Source: Mesorhizobium qingshengii
GTDB lineage: Bacteria > Pseudomonadota > Alphaproteobacteria > Rhizobiales > Rhizobiaceae
DNA length: 64,000 nucleotides
Assembly: GCF_900103325.1 (NCBI RefSeq)
Contig: NZ_FMXM01000027.1
Coordinates: forward strand, 23,330 to 87,329
Direction: 5' to 3'
Positions 8,261-16,614 of this stretch are shown one piece after another. Each line of letters opens with the position of its first letter. The first letter of the stretch is position 1. A program made the translations under genes and the position numbers. The notes beneath the pieces were generated by a model. The model was not told where the DNA came from, searched no databases, and saw only the letters and a program-made list of their open reading frames with translations.

Positions 8261-8521
8261 CTATGCCGCTGGATGTTTACCGGGCTGGCAAATCTAAAAT
8301 GTAGGCTCGTGCAACTCGAAAGCCTCCATTCGAGAAAGCCTATCTTCGGGCACATCGACCGGGTTTCATCTGAGTCAAAGGTGTCGGCCGTCGGCCCCAT
8401 TAGGAGTCCCGACGCAACCAGCTGCCATCGAGGTACGATTTAGATATAGTGCTTACGCTTCCCTGATTTTCGTTGGCTTTAACGTCGGAGTGATAGTTTT
8501 GTCATTGGACGCTTTGGTTAA
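8261..8521 (+). repeat. Direct repeat A, copy 2: orphan copy of the Crp/Fnr promoter
   Basis: About 90% identical to 2810-3071. It carries the promoter region and the first codons of the Crp/Fnr gene, then changes abruptly to unrelated sequence after TTTGGTTAA. The regulator is missing. The FNR-like box has decayed to TTCAT-CTGA-GTCAA (8365-8378), while the 70 bases nearest the start are nearly unchanged. Confidence 0.92.
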
Positions 8522-8588
8522 TTTCCAGCGGGTAAACAAACATGGTCGGTTTTTAACCGGTCGACCCCGGACGAACGACGGAGGCCAA

Positions 8589-8780
8589 ATGCGACACAGC
8601 CAACTTACCGAGCGCCCTGGCCGCGACTGGACGCCCTGGAAAGAAGGGCCTGGCGACGCCGATATCGAGAAAATATGTGGGCAGGTAGGGGAAGTGGCGG
8701 CTAGCTACAGGTGGGGCGGCAGGACGCTTCGGCGCTGCAGGAGAGCGGTCGGCAAGTACGCGCGCAGGACTGAAAGATGA
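8589..8780 (+). CDS. Small basic hypothetical protein downstream of the orphan promoter
   Basis: ATG 8589 has GGAGG at 8580-8584. The 63-residue product starts MRHSQLTERPGRDW and ends strongly basic (GGRTLRRCRRAVGKYARR). No family is recognised. It would be transcribed from the duplicated Crp/Fnr promoter, a possible promoter capture. Codon use is unremarkable; it could be chance. Confidence 0.3.
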   Translation: MRHSQLTERPGRDWTPWKEGPGDADIEKICGQVGEVAASYRWGGRTLRRCRRAVGKYARRTER

Positions 8781-9385
8781 CCGACGCGAATGCCGGTGAG
8801 ACAACATTGCTCGCGTCGGCCACCACGGCATTGTTTTAGGGGGTAATGCCGCTCGCCGTATTTAGCACCCGCTAAAGTAGGTGTCCATTTGCCACTACGC
8901 CCTTTGTGTCGGGCCGGTTCAAGTGCACGCGGCCCGGCTCTCCCCAAAGGGGGCCAACCATGCATCGCGGCTGGGAAATAGGCGGGCGCCAGCGCGGCTT
9001 TCCGTCAGCGTGATCGTGTTGGTTAGGGTGTGACTGCGTCTTGCCTGCCATGCGCTATCAGACGGTCACGCGTCTGTTCGCCGAGGCTGTAAGATGTCAG
9101 CGCATCGGAAAAATAGCCCAAAATCCCAATGAAGGATATTTCGGGCGATCATGTTGTTGCGGCTGCCTGGGTAATGTGCCCTGAAACCGACTTCTGGGCC
9201 TCGAAGCCCGTTCTTAGCGCTTCGACGGCGGATTGCTTTCTTGACAGATCGGACAGTGATCCTCTCCGTTTCCCCTGCGTCAGCATCGCGCAGCATGCGA
9301 TGGCGTGCAAGCCGGCTTGCCATCGAGATCGTGGCGAGGAATATAATCCTCCCGTTGCGGCGAACCCCTCAAAACGGAGATCGCC
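8781..9385. other. Intergenic stretch, no gene seen
   Basis: Only short open frames without ribosome sites or family signatures are present. Confidence 0.4.
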
Positions 9386-9709
9386 ATGCCTCTCAAGACC
9401 CTCGCCGACACTCTGGCCGCCCGTGAAACGATGTATGTCAACTGCGGGCACCCGATGTGCTGCAAGTCCACCAAGCTGGACTTTAAAGCGCTGGTGAACC
9501 GGCTCGGGCCTGATCACGGTTCGATGCATCAGGATCTCGTCGGGCTATTTGGCTGCTCGAGATGCAATGCCGCGGGCCGCGATCGCTGGCCGGTGTTCTT
9601 CACCGTCATTCCTGACTATGAGAGCCACCAGCGGGAGCGCAATCGACTGGAGGCCAACGTACGAAAGCGCCAATCGAGAGATTTAGGCAACGGCCCAGCG
9701 GCTTGCTAG
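9386..9709 (+). CDS. Small conserved protein with cysteine pairs (zinc-ribbon-like)
   Basis: A 107-residue protein. Cys20, His22, Cys25 and Cys26 (VNCGHPMCCKS) and Cys57/Cys60 (GCSRCN) could bind one metal ion, as in short zinc ribbons. The middle is LDFKALVNRLGPDHG, the end basic and helical. CGGAGATCGCC precedes the ATG. The pattern resembles small uncharacterised rhizobial proteins; no enzymatic motif is seen. It is flanked by gene-poor DNA. Confidence 0.65.
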   Translation: MPLKTLADTLAARETMYVNCGHPMCCKSTKLDFKALVNRLGPDHGSMHQDLVGLFGCSRCNAAGRDRWPVFFTVIPDYESHQRERNRLEANVRKRQSRDLGNGPAAC

Positions 9710-9832
9710 GGGGGCACTGGCAGCGGGAGGCCGCTGGGCCTGACCGGCGGGGCCTTGAGGAAGGGCGCGCGCCCGGCTGGCGAATATATACACCTCTGCT
9801 AATATAAGCGGGACTGATCAGTATGATGAACG

Positions 9833-10009
9833 ATGCAGCAAAAGGTGGAGCACAAGCCGTCACAACCTACGTCGTCGGTGTCTTCGAGAAGCCGCACTGG
9901 CGCGCTGGTACTCACGACGAGCGACAAGAACAAGGCGCTGGCTTTGGCGAAAGAAATCGGGGACAAGGCGCGGGTCGAGACAATTACGCCGAAACCGGAG
10001 AAGCGTTAG
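9833..10009 (+). CDS. Small conserved protein (58 aa), paralogue of the 56.6-kb small protein
   Basis: ATG 9833 to TAG 10007-10009. After a Ser/Thr-rich start the product reads GALVLTTSDKNKALALAKEIGDKARVET and ends in basic residues. The same block, VLTTKAKALTMAKEIGDKVRVET, occurs in the minus-strand gene at 56572-56793. Two independent copies with conserved protein but differing DNA support real coding. A longer frame from 9823 overlaps it in another phase and looks like a shadow. Function unknown. Confidence 0.55.
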   Translation: MQQKVEHKPSQPTSSVSSRSRTGALVLTTSDKNKALALAKEIGDKARVETITPKPEKR

Positions 10010-10616
10010 TGCGCTTTCCTGGACGCGCGAACAGCAACGGCATCCAGGCAGTTGCCGTAGATCCTCGACAGAACACCCTTGGCGGCTTCAGCCCGCTGCG
10101 ATGTACAATGGAGAAGGTCGCCGCCTCCCAGCCGTGCCGGCTTGTTAACGGTGCTGTCCCAAACACCCCACGTTCCACCGGTTTCAATTTGACAGTAAAA
10201 TCTGTGCTGGTGATTTTCCATACCCATTAACCCGTCACTTGGAATTTGGCTCCGTGTTGTCGGTGCAAGTGGTTAACACCACAACCAAATCTTGGTGGCC
10301 GACGCCCTTTTGGGCGGGGGCTCGGGTAGGCGCCGGCCGAATCAGAACTTATGGGCAAAGGTGGCCCGTAAGACACTGAAGCTAGTCTTCACGTCATCAG
10401 AATTGTCTCGCGCCAATCCAAAATCCTTCTTTCCGAGGTCTACATCGAGATATTCAGCGCGCGCGGTGGCCATCCTTTGCCCGCGCGTCTCAGCCCGGCG
10501 CCCCAAAACCTTCCGTCTGCCATATTTTTCGATGCTTCTCCTCACCACGGGAAGGATCGGGCCAATCGAAATTTGGATGCCAGACGGCGAAGCAATCCCG
10601 ACTCACGATGACGGGC
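10010..10616. other. Gene-poor stretch with a possible outer-membrane protein remnant
   Basis: Apart from the fragment at 10342-10548 nothing coding is convincing. Repeated degenerate sequence suggests decay. Confidence 0.4.
10342..10548 (-). pseudogene. Possible C-terminal fragment of an outer-membrane beta-barrel protein
   Basis: The last ~25 residues (NSDDVKTSFSVLRATFAHKF) have the alternating pattern and terminal Phe of a final beta strand recognised by BamA, as in Omp25/RopB-type porins. The residues before it are basic and not barrel-like, and there is no signal peptide. A remnant is the best reading, on limited evidence. Confidence 0.3.
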
Positions 10617-10907
10617 TTATTCCTTGTGCAGGACGATATACTGACTGCTCACCGCATCCGCCCCTGTGCCGCGCGTGACGACAACCGTCCTATACCCGGC
10701 AGGAAGGGAACCGGTAGCGGACGGATCGACCGAGCGACATCTTCCGACGATTTCCCCTTTGGGGGCATCTGCGAGCCTGTTGGCCAAGGCTATTTGGCAT
10801 TCAGCAAGGGATACGAACATGGCCGATGACGGTTCGAACGGTGTGCAGACAGCATGGCCGGGACTGCAAGAAAGCAAAACCATCACAACAGCAGTTGCCG
10901 GATCCAT
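10617..10907 (-). CDS. Small secreted hypothetical protein (96 aa)
   Basis: ATG 10907 has GGAG about 8 bases before it; a longer frame from TTG 10937 is also open. The start MDPATAVVMVLLSCSPGHA is a plausible signal peptide. The mature part has Cys residues (AVCTPFEPS, LAECQIALANRL, IVGRCRSVDP) and a beta-type end (YRTVVVTRGTGADAVSS). It probably acts in the periplasm. No family recognised. Confidence 0.5.
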   Translation of the reverse strand: MDPATAVVMVLLSCSPGHAVCTPFEPSSAMFVSLAECQIALANRLADAPKGEIVGRCRSVDPSATGSLPAGYRTVVVTRGTGADAVSSQYIVLHKE

Positions 10908-11067
10908 CTTTGAAGCTCCATCTCGAACGAGCCTCAACGTGATATGATGATATTTGTTGCATCAAGCTCACGGGCGCCCCCCCGGCCCAACCGGTTCCGA
11001 GCCGGGGAAGGCTTTGGCCCGTCGCTTCACGGTGGCGGGCCTTGTCGTTGCAGACTGCGGCCGTCGC

Positions 11068-11364
11068 TTAATGGTTATGGGACTGCTGGAAGCCGGCAAC
11101 GTCGTATTGGGATACGCTCTTCGGATTCTTTGAGTTCTGCGGCTGCTCGCCCGCGTAGCGTGTTCCTGCATTCCCACTGGGATTGAAGGCTGAGCCCGGA
11201 GCAGAACTGGCGTGGCCAGGGGTGGCACTTCCTGTTTCGGGGGTTCCAATCGTTTGGCTCGGCTGACCTGTCGTACCTGTTACGGTGTGGACATTGGCAG
11301 CCAAAGCCGTGCCAGCGGAGGTTACGAGAAAGCCGAGCACTATCGGGATGAGGCGATGTTTCAT
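11068..11364 (-). CDS. Small secreted Gly/Ser/Asn-rich protein (98 aa)
   Basis: GGGAGAAAAACC directly precedes ATG 11364. A clear signal peptide (MKHRLIPIVLGFLVTSAGTALA, cleavage after ALA at about residue 22) is followed by low-complexity sequence rich in Gly, Ser, Thr and Asn (TGTTGQPSQTIGTPETG) ending in HNH residues. Such proteins are common in rhizobia and are periplasmic or extracellular; their role is not known. Confidence 0.75.
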   Translation of the reverse strand: MKHRLIPIVLGFLVTSAGTALAANVHTVTGTTGQPSQTIGTPETGSATPGHASSAPGSAFNPSGNAGTRYAGEQPQNSKNPKSVSQYDVAGFQQSHNH

Positions 11365-12198
11365 GGTTTTTCTCCCAAAGCGTTTGATCGTCCGGGGGCA
11401 GGAGCACCCGACGAACTAAGACCGAAACGCTTTTGGAAACCCCATTCATCCCGCGGATCGCGAACCTGTGATCTCGGCACGTCTTTGCCCGCTGCCGCCG
11501 GTGGCGGGCCTTGTCTTGTGGCAGAAAAGTCACGCAGCTCGAATATGCAGAGCTTCAACCTGCGCGAGCTTATTATCCAGGGAAGCTGGGCGTACGTTAA
11601 TTCACGGGCAAAGGGGGCTCCGTCCTCCCGAATTAGCGCCCGCTGCCTCACGGGCGGCGGGCTTTTTATCAGAACCGAACCAGTCGCGATGTGCGTGGAG
11701 GGCTACCGGTCCGCCAATAGTGACCCCAAAACCGCCGATGATGACCACCGCTGCTAAGTAACGCCATCAGCAGGGCAAGGCAGCGACCCAATGCGATCCG
11801 CCGATTCCTGACGAGCGCTTCATTAAACGGCCCAGCTCTGACCGGACGCCATTCCGATCCACAATCAAACCCTCCCGTCGCCATTTTCGAGGTTAACCGG
11901 AATTTGTTCTAGGTCAAAGCGTTCAGGGCTAGGGAAAGAGTGCGGCGGTAAGCAGGACTGAGCCGGCGAGCCTCGTCCGGCCGAGCTTGCGCCTATGTAA
12001 TCACAGCCTCAAAAGCTTGACGTATCTTAGTTCAGTGGCTTGGTTGTAAAATGGGGACAATTCTCGCCGGAAATTCTGCAATGTGATCAATGACGCTATA
12101 AAACTCTTGAGCGCTTCGACTCTTGGCCGAGGCAGCCGTCACACCCTCAACGCTAAGGCGATCATCAGCAAGCGCTCCCGGGGATGGCCTGCAAAGTT
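11365..12198. other. Long gene-poor stretch with terminator-like hairpins
   Basis: No open frame has a family signature. Two GC-rich hairpins ending in GGCGGGC occur on the plus strand (11487-11509 and 11638-11662). The second has a T run. A degenerate FNR-like site, TTGTT-CTAG-GTCAA, is at 11904-11917. Confidence 0.4.
11638..11667 (+). terminator. Factor-independent terminator without an obvious gene
   Basis: GCCCGCTGCC (11638-11647) pairs with GGCGGCGGGC (11653-11662) with one G-T pair, a 5-base loop, and TTTTT at 11663-11667. It is textbook in form. No plus-strand gene ends just upstream, so it may close a non-coding transcript. Confidence 0.6.
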
Positions 12199-13284
12199 CT
12201 AGATTTGCGATCGTATGGAGATCCCGTCTCGTCCGAAGACGTGGACACGCTGTCCAATCATGGTTACGGGCACGAGGTCGCCGGGACGGACCTGCGGATT
12301 GGCCGGCAGCTTGATCGACAACAGTTCTTCCTGGCCATCGACGCCAGCATAGGCGATGGTCTCGCTTCCAAGCCGCTCGACGACCGCAATCCTTGCCTGG
12401 CAAATCTGCCGACCTTCGCCGCCGATGGCCAGACTTTCGGGCCGGATGCCGACCGTTATGTCCTCTCCCGGCTGAGCCGGCACTTCGTCGCTGAGTTGCA
12501 TGGCCATGCCATCGGCCACCGCCATCTGCCGCCCTTCGACGACGTCTATCTTTGCAGCGAGGAAATTCATCTTCGGCGAACCGATAAACTGGGCGACGAA
12601 GCGATTTGCAGGGTGTTCATAGAGGTCTATCGGCGCCCCGACCTGTTCGATGCGGCCTTCATTCAGAACCACGATCCGGTCCGCCAGCGTCATCGCCTCG
12701 ACCTGGTCATGGGTCACGTAGATCATCGTCGCCTTCAGGCGCTGGTGTAGGCTTGCGATCTCGAGCCGCATCTGCACGCGAAGTGCCGCATCGAGGTTGG
12801 AGAGCGGCTCGTCGAACAGGAACACGTCCGGGTTGCGGATGATCGCGCGACCGATCGCGACGCGCTGGCGCTGCCCGCCTGACAGTTGCTTGGGCCGGCG
12901 ATCGAGAAGCGGCGTCAGCTGCAGGATATCGGCGACCTCGGCGAGCTTTTTTGTAATTTCATCTTTGCCGGCATGCGCCAATCGAAGACCGAAGGTGATG
13001 TTGTCGGCGACGCTCATATGGGGGAAAAGCGCATAGGACTGGAATACCATGGCGATGCCGCGCCGCGCCGGCGGGACATGGGTGACATCACGGTCGCGGA
13101 TCGAGATTATGCCAGAACTCGTCGTCTCCAGGCCCGAGATCATGCGCAGCAGCGTGGACTTGCCGCAGCCTGACGGTCCTACGAAGACGACAAACTCGCC
13201 CGACTGGATGTCGAGTTCGATACCTTTGATGATGTGGACATCGCCGAAGGATTTACGGATGTTCTTGAGAGTAAGAGTGCTCAT
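12199..13284 (-). CDS. CUT1-family sugar ABC transporter ATP-binding protein (UgpC/MalK type)
   Basis: A 361-residue ATPase that would energise the two permeases upstream in the operon. Walker A GPSGCGKST (residues 36-44), Q-loop Gln82, signature LSGGQ (134-138) and Walker B VFLFDEP (154-160) are intact, followed by the switch His in IYVTHDQVEA. The ~120 C-terminal residues form the MalK-type regulatory OB domain (VGIRPESLAI). ATG 13284 is chosen because the homology begins there; the frame stays open upstream into the permease gene. One subunit type probably forms a homodimer on the inner membrane. Confidence 0.93.
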   Translation of the reverse strand: MSTLTLKNIRKSFGDVHIIKGIELDIQSGEFVVFVGPSGCGKSTLLRMISGLETTSSGIISIRDRDVTHVPPARRGIAMVFQSYALFPHMSVADNITFGLRLAHAGKDEITKKLAEVADILQLTPLLDRRPKQLSGGQRQRVAIGRAIIRNPDVFLFDEPLSNLDAALRVQMRLEIASLHQRLKATMIYVTHDQVEAMTLADRIVVLNEGRIEQVGAPIDLYEHPANRFVAQFIGSPKMNFLAAKIDVVEGRQMAVADGMAMQLSDEVPAQPGEDITVGIRPESLAIGGEGRQICQARIAVVERLGSETIAYAGVDGQEELLSIKLPANPQVRPGDLVPVTMIGQRVHVFGRDGISIRSQI

Positions 13285-13298
13285 GCGATCTTTCCGGG

Positions 13299-14156
13299 TC
13301 AGCCTTTGACGGCGCCCATGGTCATGCCTTTTATGAAATAGCGCTGGAAGAAAAGGAAAACGATCAGAGTCGGCAAGCTGGCTATCAGCGACAATGCGCC
13401 TTGGATGCCCCAGGCGACGCTGTATTGCCCCTGCAGGAAGACCAGGCCGAGCATGATCGTGCGCTTGTCGTCGGATTGCGTGAAGATCAGCGGCCAAAGG
13501 AAGTCGTTCCAGATCCAGGTGAACTGTAGTGTCGACAGCACCGCCAGCGCCGGCAGGCTGAGTGGCAGGGCGACCTTGGTCAACACCTGCCATTCGCTGG
13601 CGCCTTCAATGATGGCGGCTTCCCGCAGCGCCGCCGGCACGGTGGCGAAGAAGTTGCGCATCATCAGCGTGCAGATCGGGATGCCCATGGCGATGTGCAC
13701 GAAGATCATCGGCCAGAGCGTGTCGAGCAGGCCAAGTCCGTTGAAGAGGCGGAAGAGCGGGATCAAGATCACTTGCGGCGGGAAGAACATGCCGGCAACG
13801 ATCGCCAGGAACAGGACGTCGCTGCCGCGGAACGGCAGCTTCGCGAAGACGTAGCCGGAGAGGATTCCGAGCACGATAGAGCCTGCTGTCGCCGGGACGG
13901 CGATCAGCAGCGTGTTCAGGAAATAGGTGTGGATCGCCGGGTCGGCGAGCACGGTCCTGAAGTTGTCGAGATAGAGGCTGGTCGGGAAGCTCCAGAGTTT
14001 GCCGAGAGCAATGTCCTCGGTGGTCTTCAGCGACGATAGGAGCACGCCGATCGTCGGGGCAAGGAAGAGCAGCGCGAGCACTGTCAGACATACGAAGATT
14101 GCCGCTTGCCACGGGTTGAAGGAGGGCATGGCGGCGGAGGCAAAGCGATCATTCAT
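13299..14156 (-). CDS. Carbohydrate ABC transporter permease (MalG type)
   Basis: A 285-residue inner-membrane protein with six hydrophobic segments (first: AAIFVCLTVLALLFLAPTIG). The EAA loop that contacts the ATPase reads REAAIIEGASEWQVLTKVAL. It overlaps the other permease gene by 8 bases at its start and ends 14 bases before the ATPase gene. It pairs with the MalF-type permease to form the sugar channel. Confidence 0.93.
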   Translation of the reverse strand: MNDRFASAAMPSFNPWQAAIFVCLTVLALLFLAPTIGVLLSSLKTTEDIALGKLWSFPTSLYLDNFRTVLADPAIHTYFLNTLLIAVPATAGSIVLGILSGYVFAKLPFRGSDVLFLAIVAGMFFPPQVILIPLFRLFNGLGLLDTLWPMIFVHIAMGIPICTLMMRNFFATVPAALREAAIIEGASEWQVLTKVALPLSLPALAVLSTLQFTWIWNDFLWPLIFTQSDDKRTIMLGLVFLQGQYSVAWGIQGALSLIASLPTLIVFLFFQRYFIKGMTMGAVKG

Positions 14157-15036
14157 AGATTTCGTCGACTTTCCTCAACTGGCGGAAATAGGCGAAGATG
14201 ATAGCGAGCGCGATGAGGAACAGGACGACTGAAATCGCACTGCCGTAGCCCATGTGATATTTCTTGAAGGACTCGTTATACATATGCATGGCGAGCGTGT
14301 CGGAGCTGTTGAAAGGGCCGCCGCCGGTCATGATGTAGAGGATGTCGAAGCCCTTTAGCGAGTTGATGAGGCCGAGTGCCACCACCACCACGGTGGCCGG
14401 GCGCAGCAGCGGCAGGACGACTTGCCGGATGCGCTGACCGGAGCTGGCGCCTTCGATATGGCAGACCTCGATGAGATCAGCCGGAATGGCGGTCAGGCCG
14501 GCAAGGAAAATCACCATGGCGAGGCCTGTCTGCTGCCAGGACCAGGCTGCAATCACCGCGTAAAGGGCTGTCCCGGGCTTGGCGAGCCAGGCGAAATGGC
14601 TGTTGCCGCCGGTGACTAAGCTGATCGCCGTATTGAGCAGGCCCCAGTCCGGTTGGTAAATCCATACCCAGATCTGTCCCACGACAATCGCCGAAAGGCA
14701 GATCGGTAGATAGAAGATCGACTTGAATACCGAAGCGCCGGGAACCTGCGAGTCGATCAGCAGGGCCAGGACAAGGCCAAGGCCCGTCGGCACGATCACG
14801 GCAGCCAGCATCCAGATCACGGTGTTCACCGCCGCTCTCGTGAAAAGCGGATCGTGGAAGATCTGCAGGAAGTTGTCGAATCCCACATACCGATAGTCGG
14901 CGCTGAAACCGTTCCAGTTGGTGATGCTGTAATAGAACGAGCTGAACAGTGGCCAGACCACGAGGATCCCGAACACGGCAAGCGGTGGGATCAGCATCGC
15001 CACCCGCCACAGCGTCTTGTCCTTCTCCAAATTCAT
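14149..15036 (-). CDS. Carbohydrate ABC transporter permease (MalF type)
   Basis: A 295-residue inner-membrane protein with about six membrane helices (MLIPPLAVFGILVVWPLF is the first). The EAA-like loop is IEVCHIEGASSGQRIRQVVL. It follows the binding-protein gene by about 70 bases and overlaps the next permease gene. It belongs to the CUT1 transporters for oligosaccharides, polyols or glycosides; substrate is not readable from the permease. Confidence 0.93.
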   Translation of the reverse strand: MNLEKDKTLWRVAMLIPPLAVFGILVVWPLFSSFYYSITNWNGFSADYRYVGFDNFLQIFHDPLFTRAAVNTVIWMLAAVIVPTGLGLVLALLIDSQVPGASVFKSIFYLPICLSAIVVGQIWVWIYQPDWGLLNTAISLVTGGNSHFAWLAKPGTALYAVIAAWSWQQTGLAMVIFLAGLTAIPADLIEVCHIEGASSGQRIRQVVLPLLRPATVVVVALGLINSLKGFDILYIMTGGGPFNSSDTLAMHMYNESFKKYHMGYGSAISVVLFLIALAIIFAYFRQLRKVDEIYE

Positions 15037-15103
15037 CTTCCTTCAACGGTCGGTGCCGGCCGATATCATCGAATCGGCCGGCCCCTCATGACGGGACGGT
15101 CGC

Positions 15104-16375
15104 TTACTGCTTGAATGCAGCGGCCGCGGCAGTTTGCGTCTGGTCGAGCATCGACTTGACGTCGCCAGGATTGTCAAGAAACTGGGAGAACATTGAAAGG
15201 CCCACTTCAGAGACCGCCGGAGGCGTGGCAAGGTCGTAATTGAAGGCGAAGGCCGGTGCATGCTTCACGACATCGAGCGCGTGCTGCATCACTGGGGTGT
15301 AGGTCTTGGGATCGACCTTCTCGTTGGCCGACAGGGCTCCTTGGATCGAGGCCCACTTCGCCTGAACGTCGGGCTTGGAGATCATGAATGCGAGGAGCTT
15401 CTCGGCTCCCTCCATGTTCTTGGCATTCGCCGCGATCACCAGGCCGTCGACCGGACCGACGGCAGCGCGCGGAACACCATCCTTGACGGTTGGGAACTCG
15501 AAGAAGTCATAGTCGGCATCGGTGAACTTGTTGGTGTTCCAGTAGCCGGTGATCCAGGTGCCCATCAGGGTCATCGCGGCATCACCGCGTTGCACCTGGT
15601 CGGCGGCGTCCGTCCAGTCATAGGCGTTGGGAGTCTTGGTGAAGTCGCCGGCTTCCAGCAACTGCTTCCAGAGTTCCATGGCCTGCGCGACTTCCGGATC
15701 GGTATAGGAGGCGGTGCCGGCCATGAGCTTTGCGCGATAATCCGGTCCGGCGGTCCTGAGCAGCAGGTAGTCGAACCAGAACTGCGCCGGCCAGCGGTTC
15801 TTCGAGCCGAGCGCGATCGGCGTGACGCCGGCTGCCTTCAGCTTGTCGCACATCGCCTTGAACTCGTCCCAGGTCTTCGGCATTTCGGTGATACCGGCCT
15901 TCTGCAGGATCTTCTTGTTGTAGAAGATGCCGGCATAGTGATAGCCAAACGGGATCAGGTAACGGTGGCCGTTATAGAGGGTTGCGCCGTCGGCGACCGG
16001 CTTGGCGACAATCGCGTCGAGATTGGCAGCCTTCCACATGTCGTCGATCGGATGCAGGCTCTTCGAATTGATGATGAACTGTGTCTTTGCGCCCGCCCAG
16101 TAGCTGAACACGTCGGGCAGGTTGCCACCGGCTGCCCGCACCAGGATGCCGGTCTTGAAGTCTTCGTGTCCGATCGGGCTGTCCTTCACCGTGATGCCGG
16201 TTTCCTTGTTGAATTCGGCGAAGATCTGCTTGAGGCCGTCGAGGCCGAGATCGCCGGTGAAATAGTGGCTGATGGTGACTTCGCCGCCTGCAAAGACCTG
16301 CTGAACCGGCAGCGCAGCCATGAGGCCGGACCCCAGCACCGAGACCATCAAGGCGCGTCGTGTTGTTTTGAACAT
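15104..16375 (-). CDS. Extracellular sugar-binding protein (ABC solute-binding family 1)
   Basis: A 423-residue periplasmic receptor, first gene of the ABC operon. GGGAGGAACAG before ATG 16375 fixes the start, not the in-frame ATG at 16405. The leader MFKTTRRALMVSVLGSGLMA has twin arginines and ends near VFAGG, so Tat export is possible. The body has the family-1 pattern: GLKQIFAEFNKETGITV, PIGHEDFKTGILVRAAGGNLPDVF, and WDEFKAMCDKLKAAGVTPIA. Control is probably by the divergent IclR protein, since a sequence matching half of its presumed operator lies just upstream. Confidence 0.93.
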   Translation of the reverse strand: MFKTTRRALMVSVLGSGLMAALPVQQVFAGGEVTISHYFTGDLGLDGLKQIFAEFNKETGITVKDSPIGHEDFKTGILVRAAGGNLPDVFSYWAGAKTQFIINSKSLHPIDDMWKAANLDAIVAKPVADGATLYNGHRYLIPFGYHYAGIFYNKKILQKAGITEMPKTWDEFKAMCDKLKAAGVTPIALGSKNRWPAQFWFDYLLLRTAGPDYRAKLMAGTASYTDPEVAQAMELWKQLLEAGDFTKTPNAYDWTDAADQVQRGDAAMTLMGTWITGYWNTNKFTDADYDFFEFPTVKDGVPRAAVGPVDGLVIAANAKNMEGAEKLLAFMISKPDVQAKWASIQGALSANEKVDPKTYTPVMQHALDVVKHAPAFAFNYDLATPPAVSEVGLSMFSQFLDNPGDVKSMLDQTQTAAAAAFKQ

Positions 16376-16416
16376 CTGTTCCTCCCTCGGATCGCCAAAC
16401 CCCAAAGTTTGACAAT

Positions 16417-16423
16417 GTTAAAC
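16417..16423. promoter_or_regulatory. Half-site GTTAAAC near the sugar-binding protein gene
   Basis: The same heptamer that forms the inverted repeat in front of the IclR gene, here within AAGTTTGACAATGTTAAACT about 42-48 bases before the ATG of the binding protein. It would let one regulator control both divergent units. Confidence 0.4.
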
Positions 16424-16550
16424 TGTGTGCATTGCACGAGGATATAAAAGTCAGGGATCCGCCATGCTGTCAATAAAAAGTGTTGCATACGGCTATTTTT
16501 TCTGAATTATCGTCCTCGTATGGAGCGGTTATCGATTATTTGTTGCCCTA

Positions 16551-16581
16551 TGTTTAACTTACGGTTTGCGTATGTTAAACA
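16551..16581. promoter_or_regulatory. Putative IclR operator, inverted repeat TGTTTAAC-N15-GTTAAACA
   Basis: An exact 8-bp inverted repeat (16551-16558 and 16574-16581) in the divergent promoter region, 34-64 bases before the IclR start. It sits where autoregulation would be expected. IclR proteins bind as dimers or tetramers to such palindromes. Confidence 0.55.
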
Positions 16582-16614
16582 AGGCTATGGCAACAAAGGA
16601 TCGCGAGACGAAAA

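Noticed and set aside
8490..8780. A functional short Crp/Fnr gene at the second promoter copy
   Set aside because: Only the first codons match; all domains are absent.
15260..16447. A 395-codon plus-strand frame over the sugar-binding protein gene
   Set aside because: It is the antisense of a clear family-1 binding protein and has no motif of its own; long shadows are common in high-G+C DNA.
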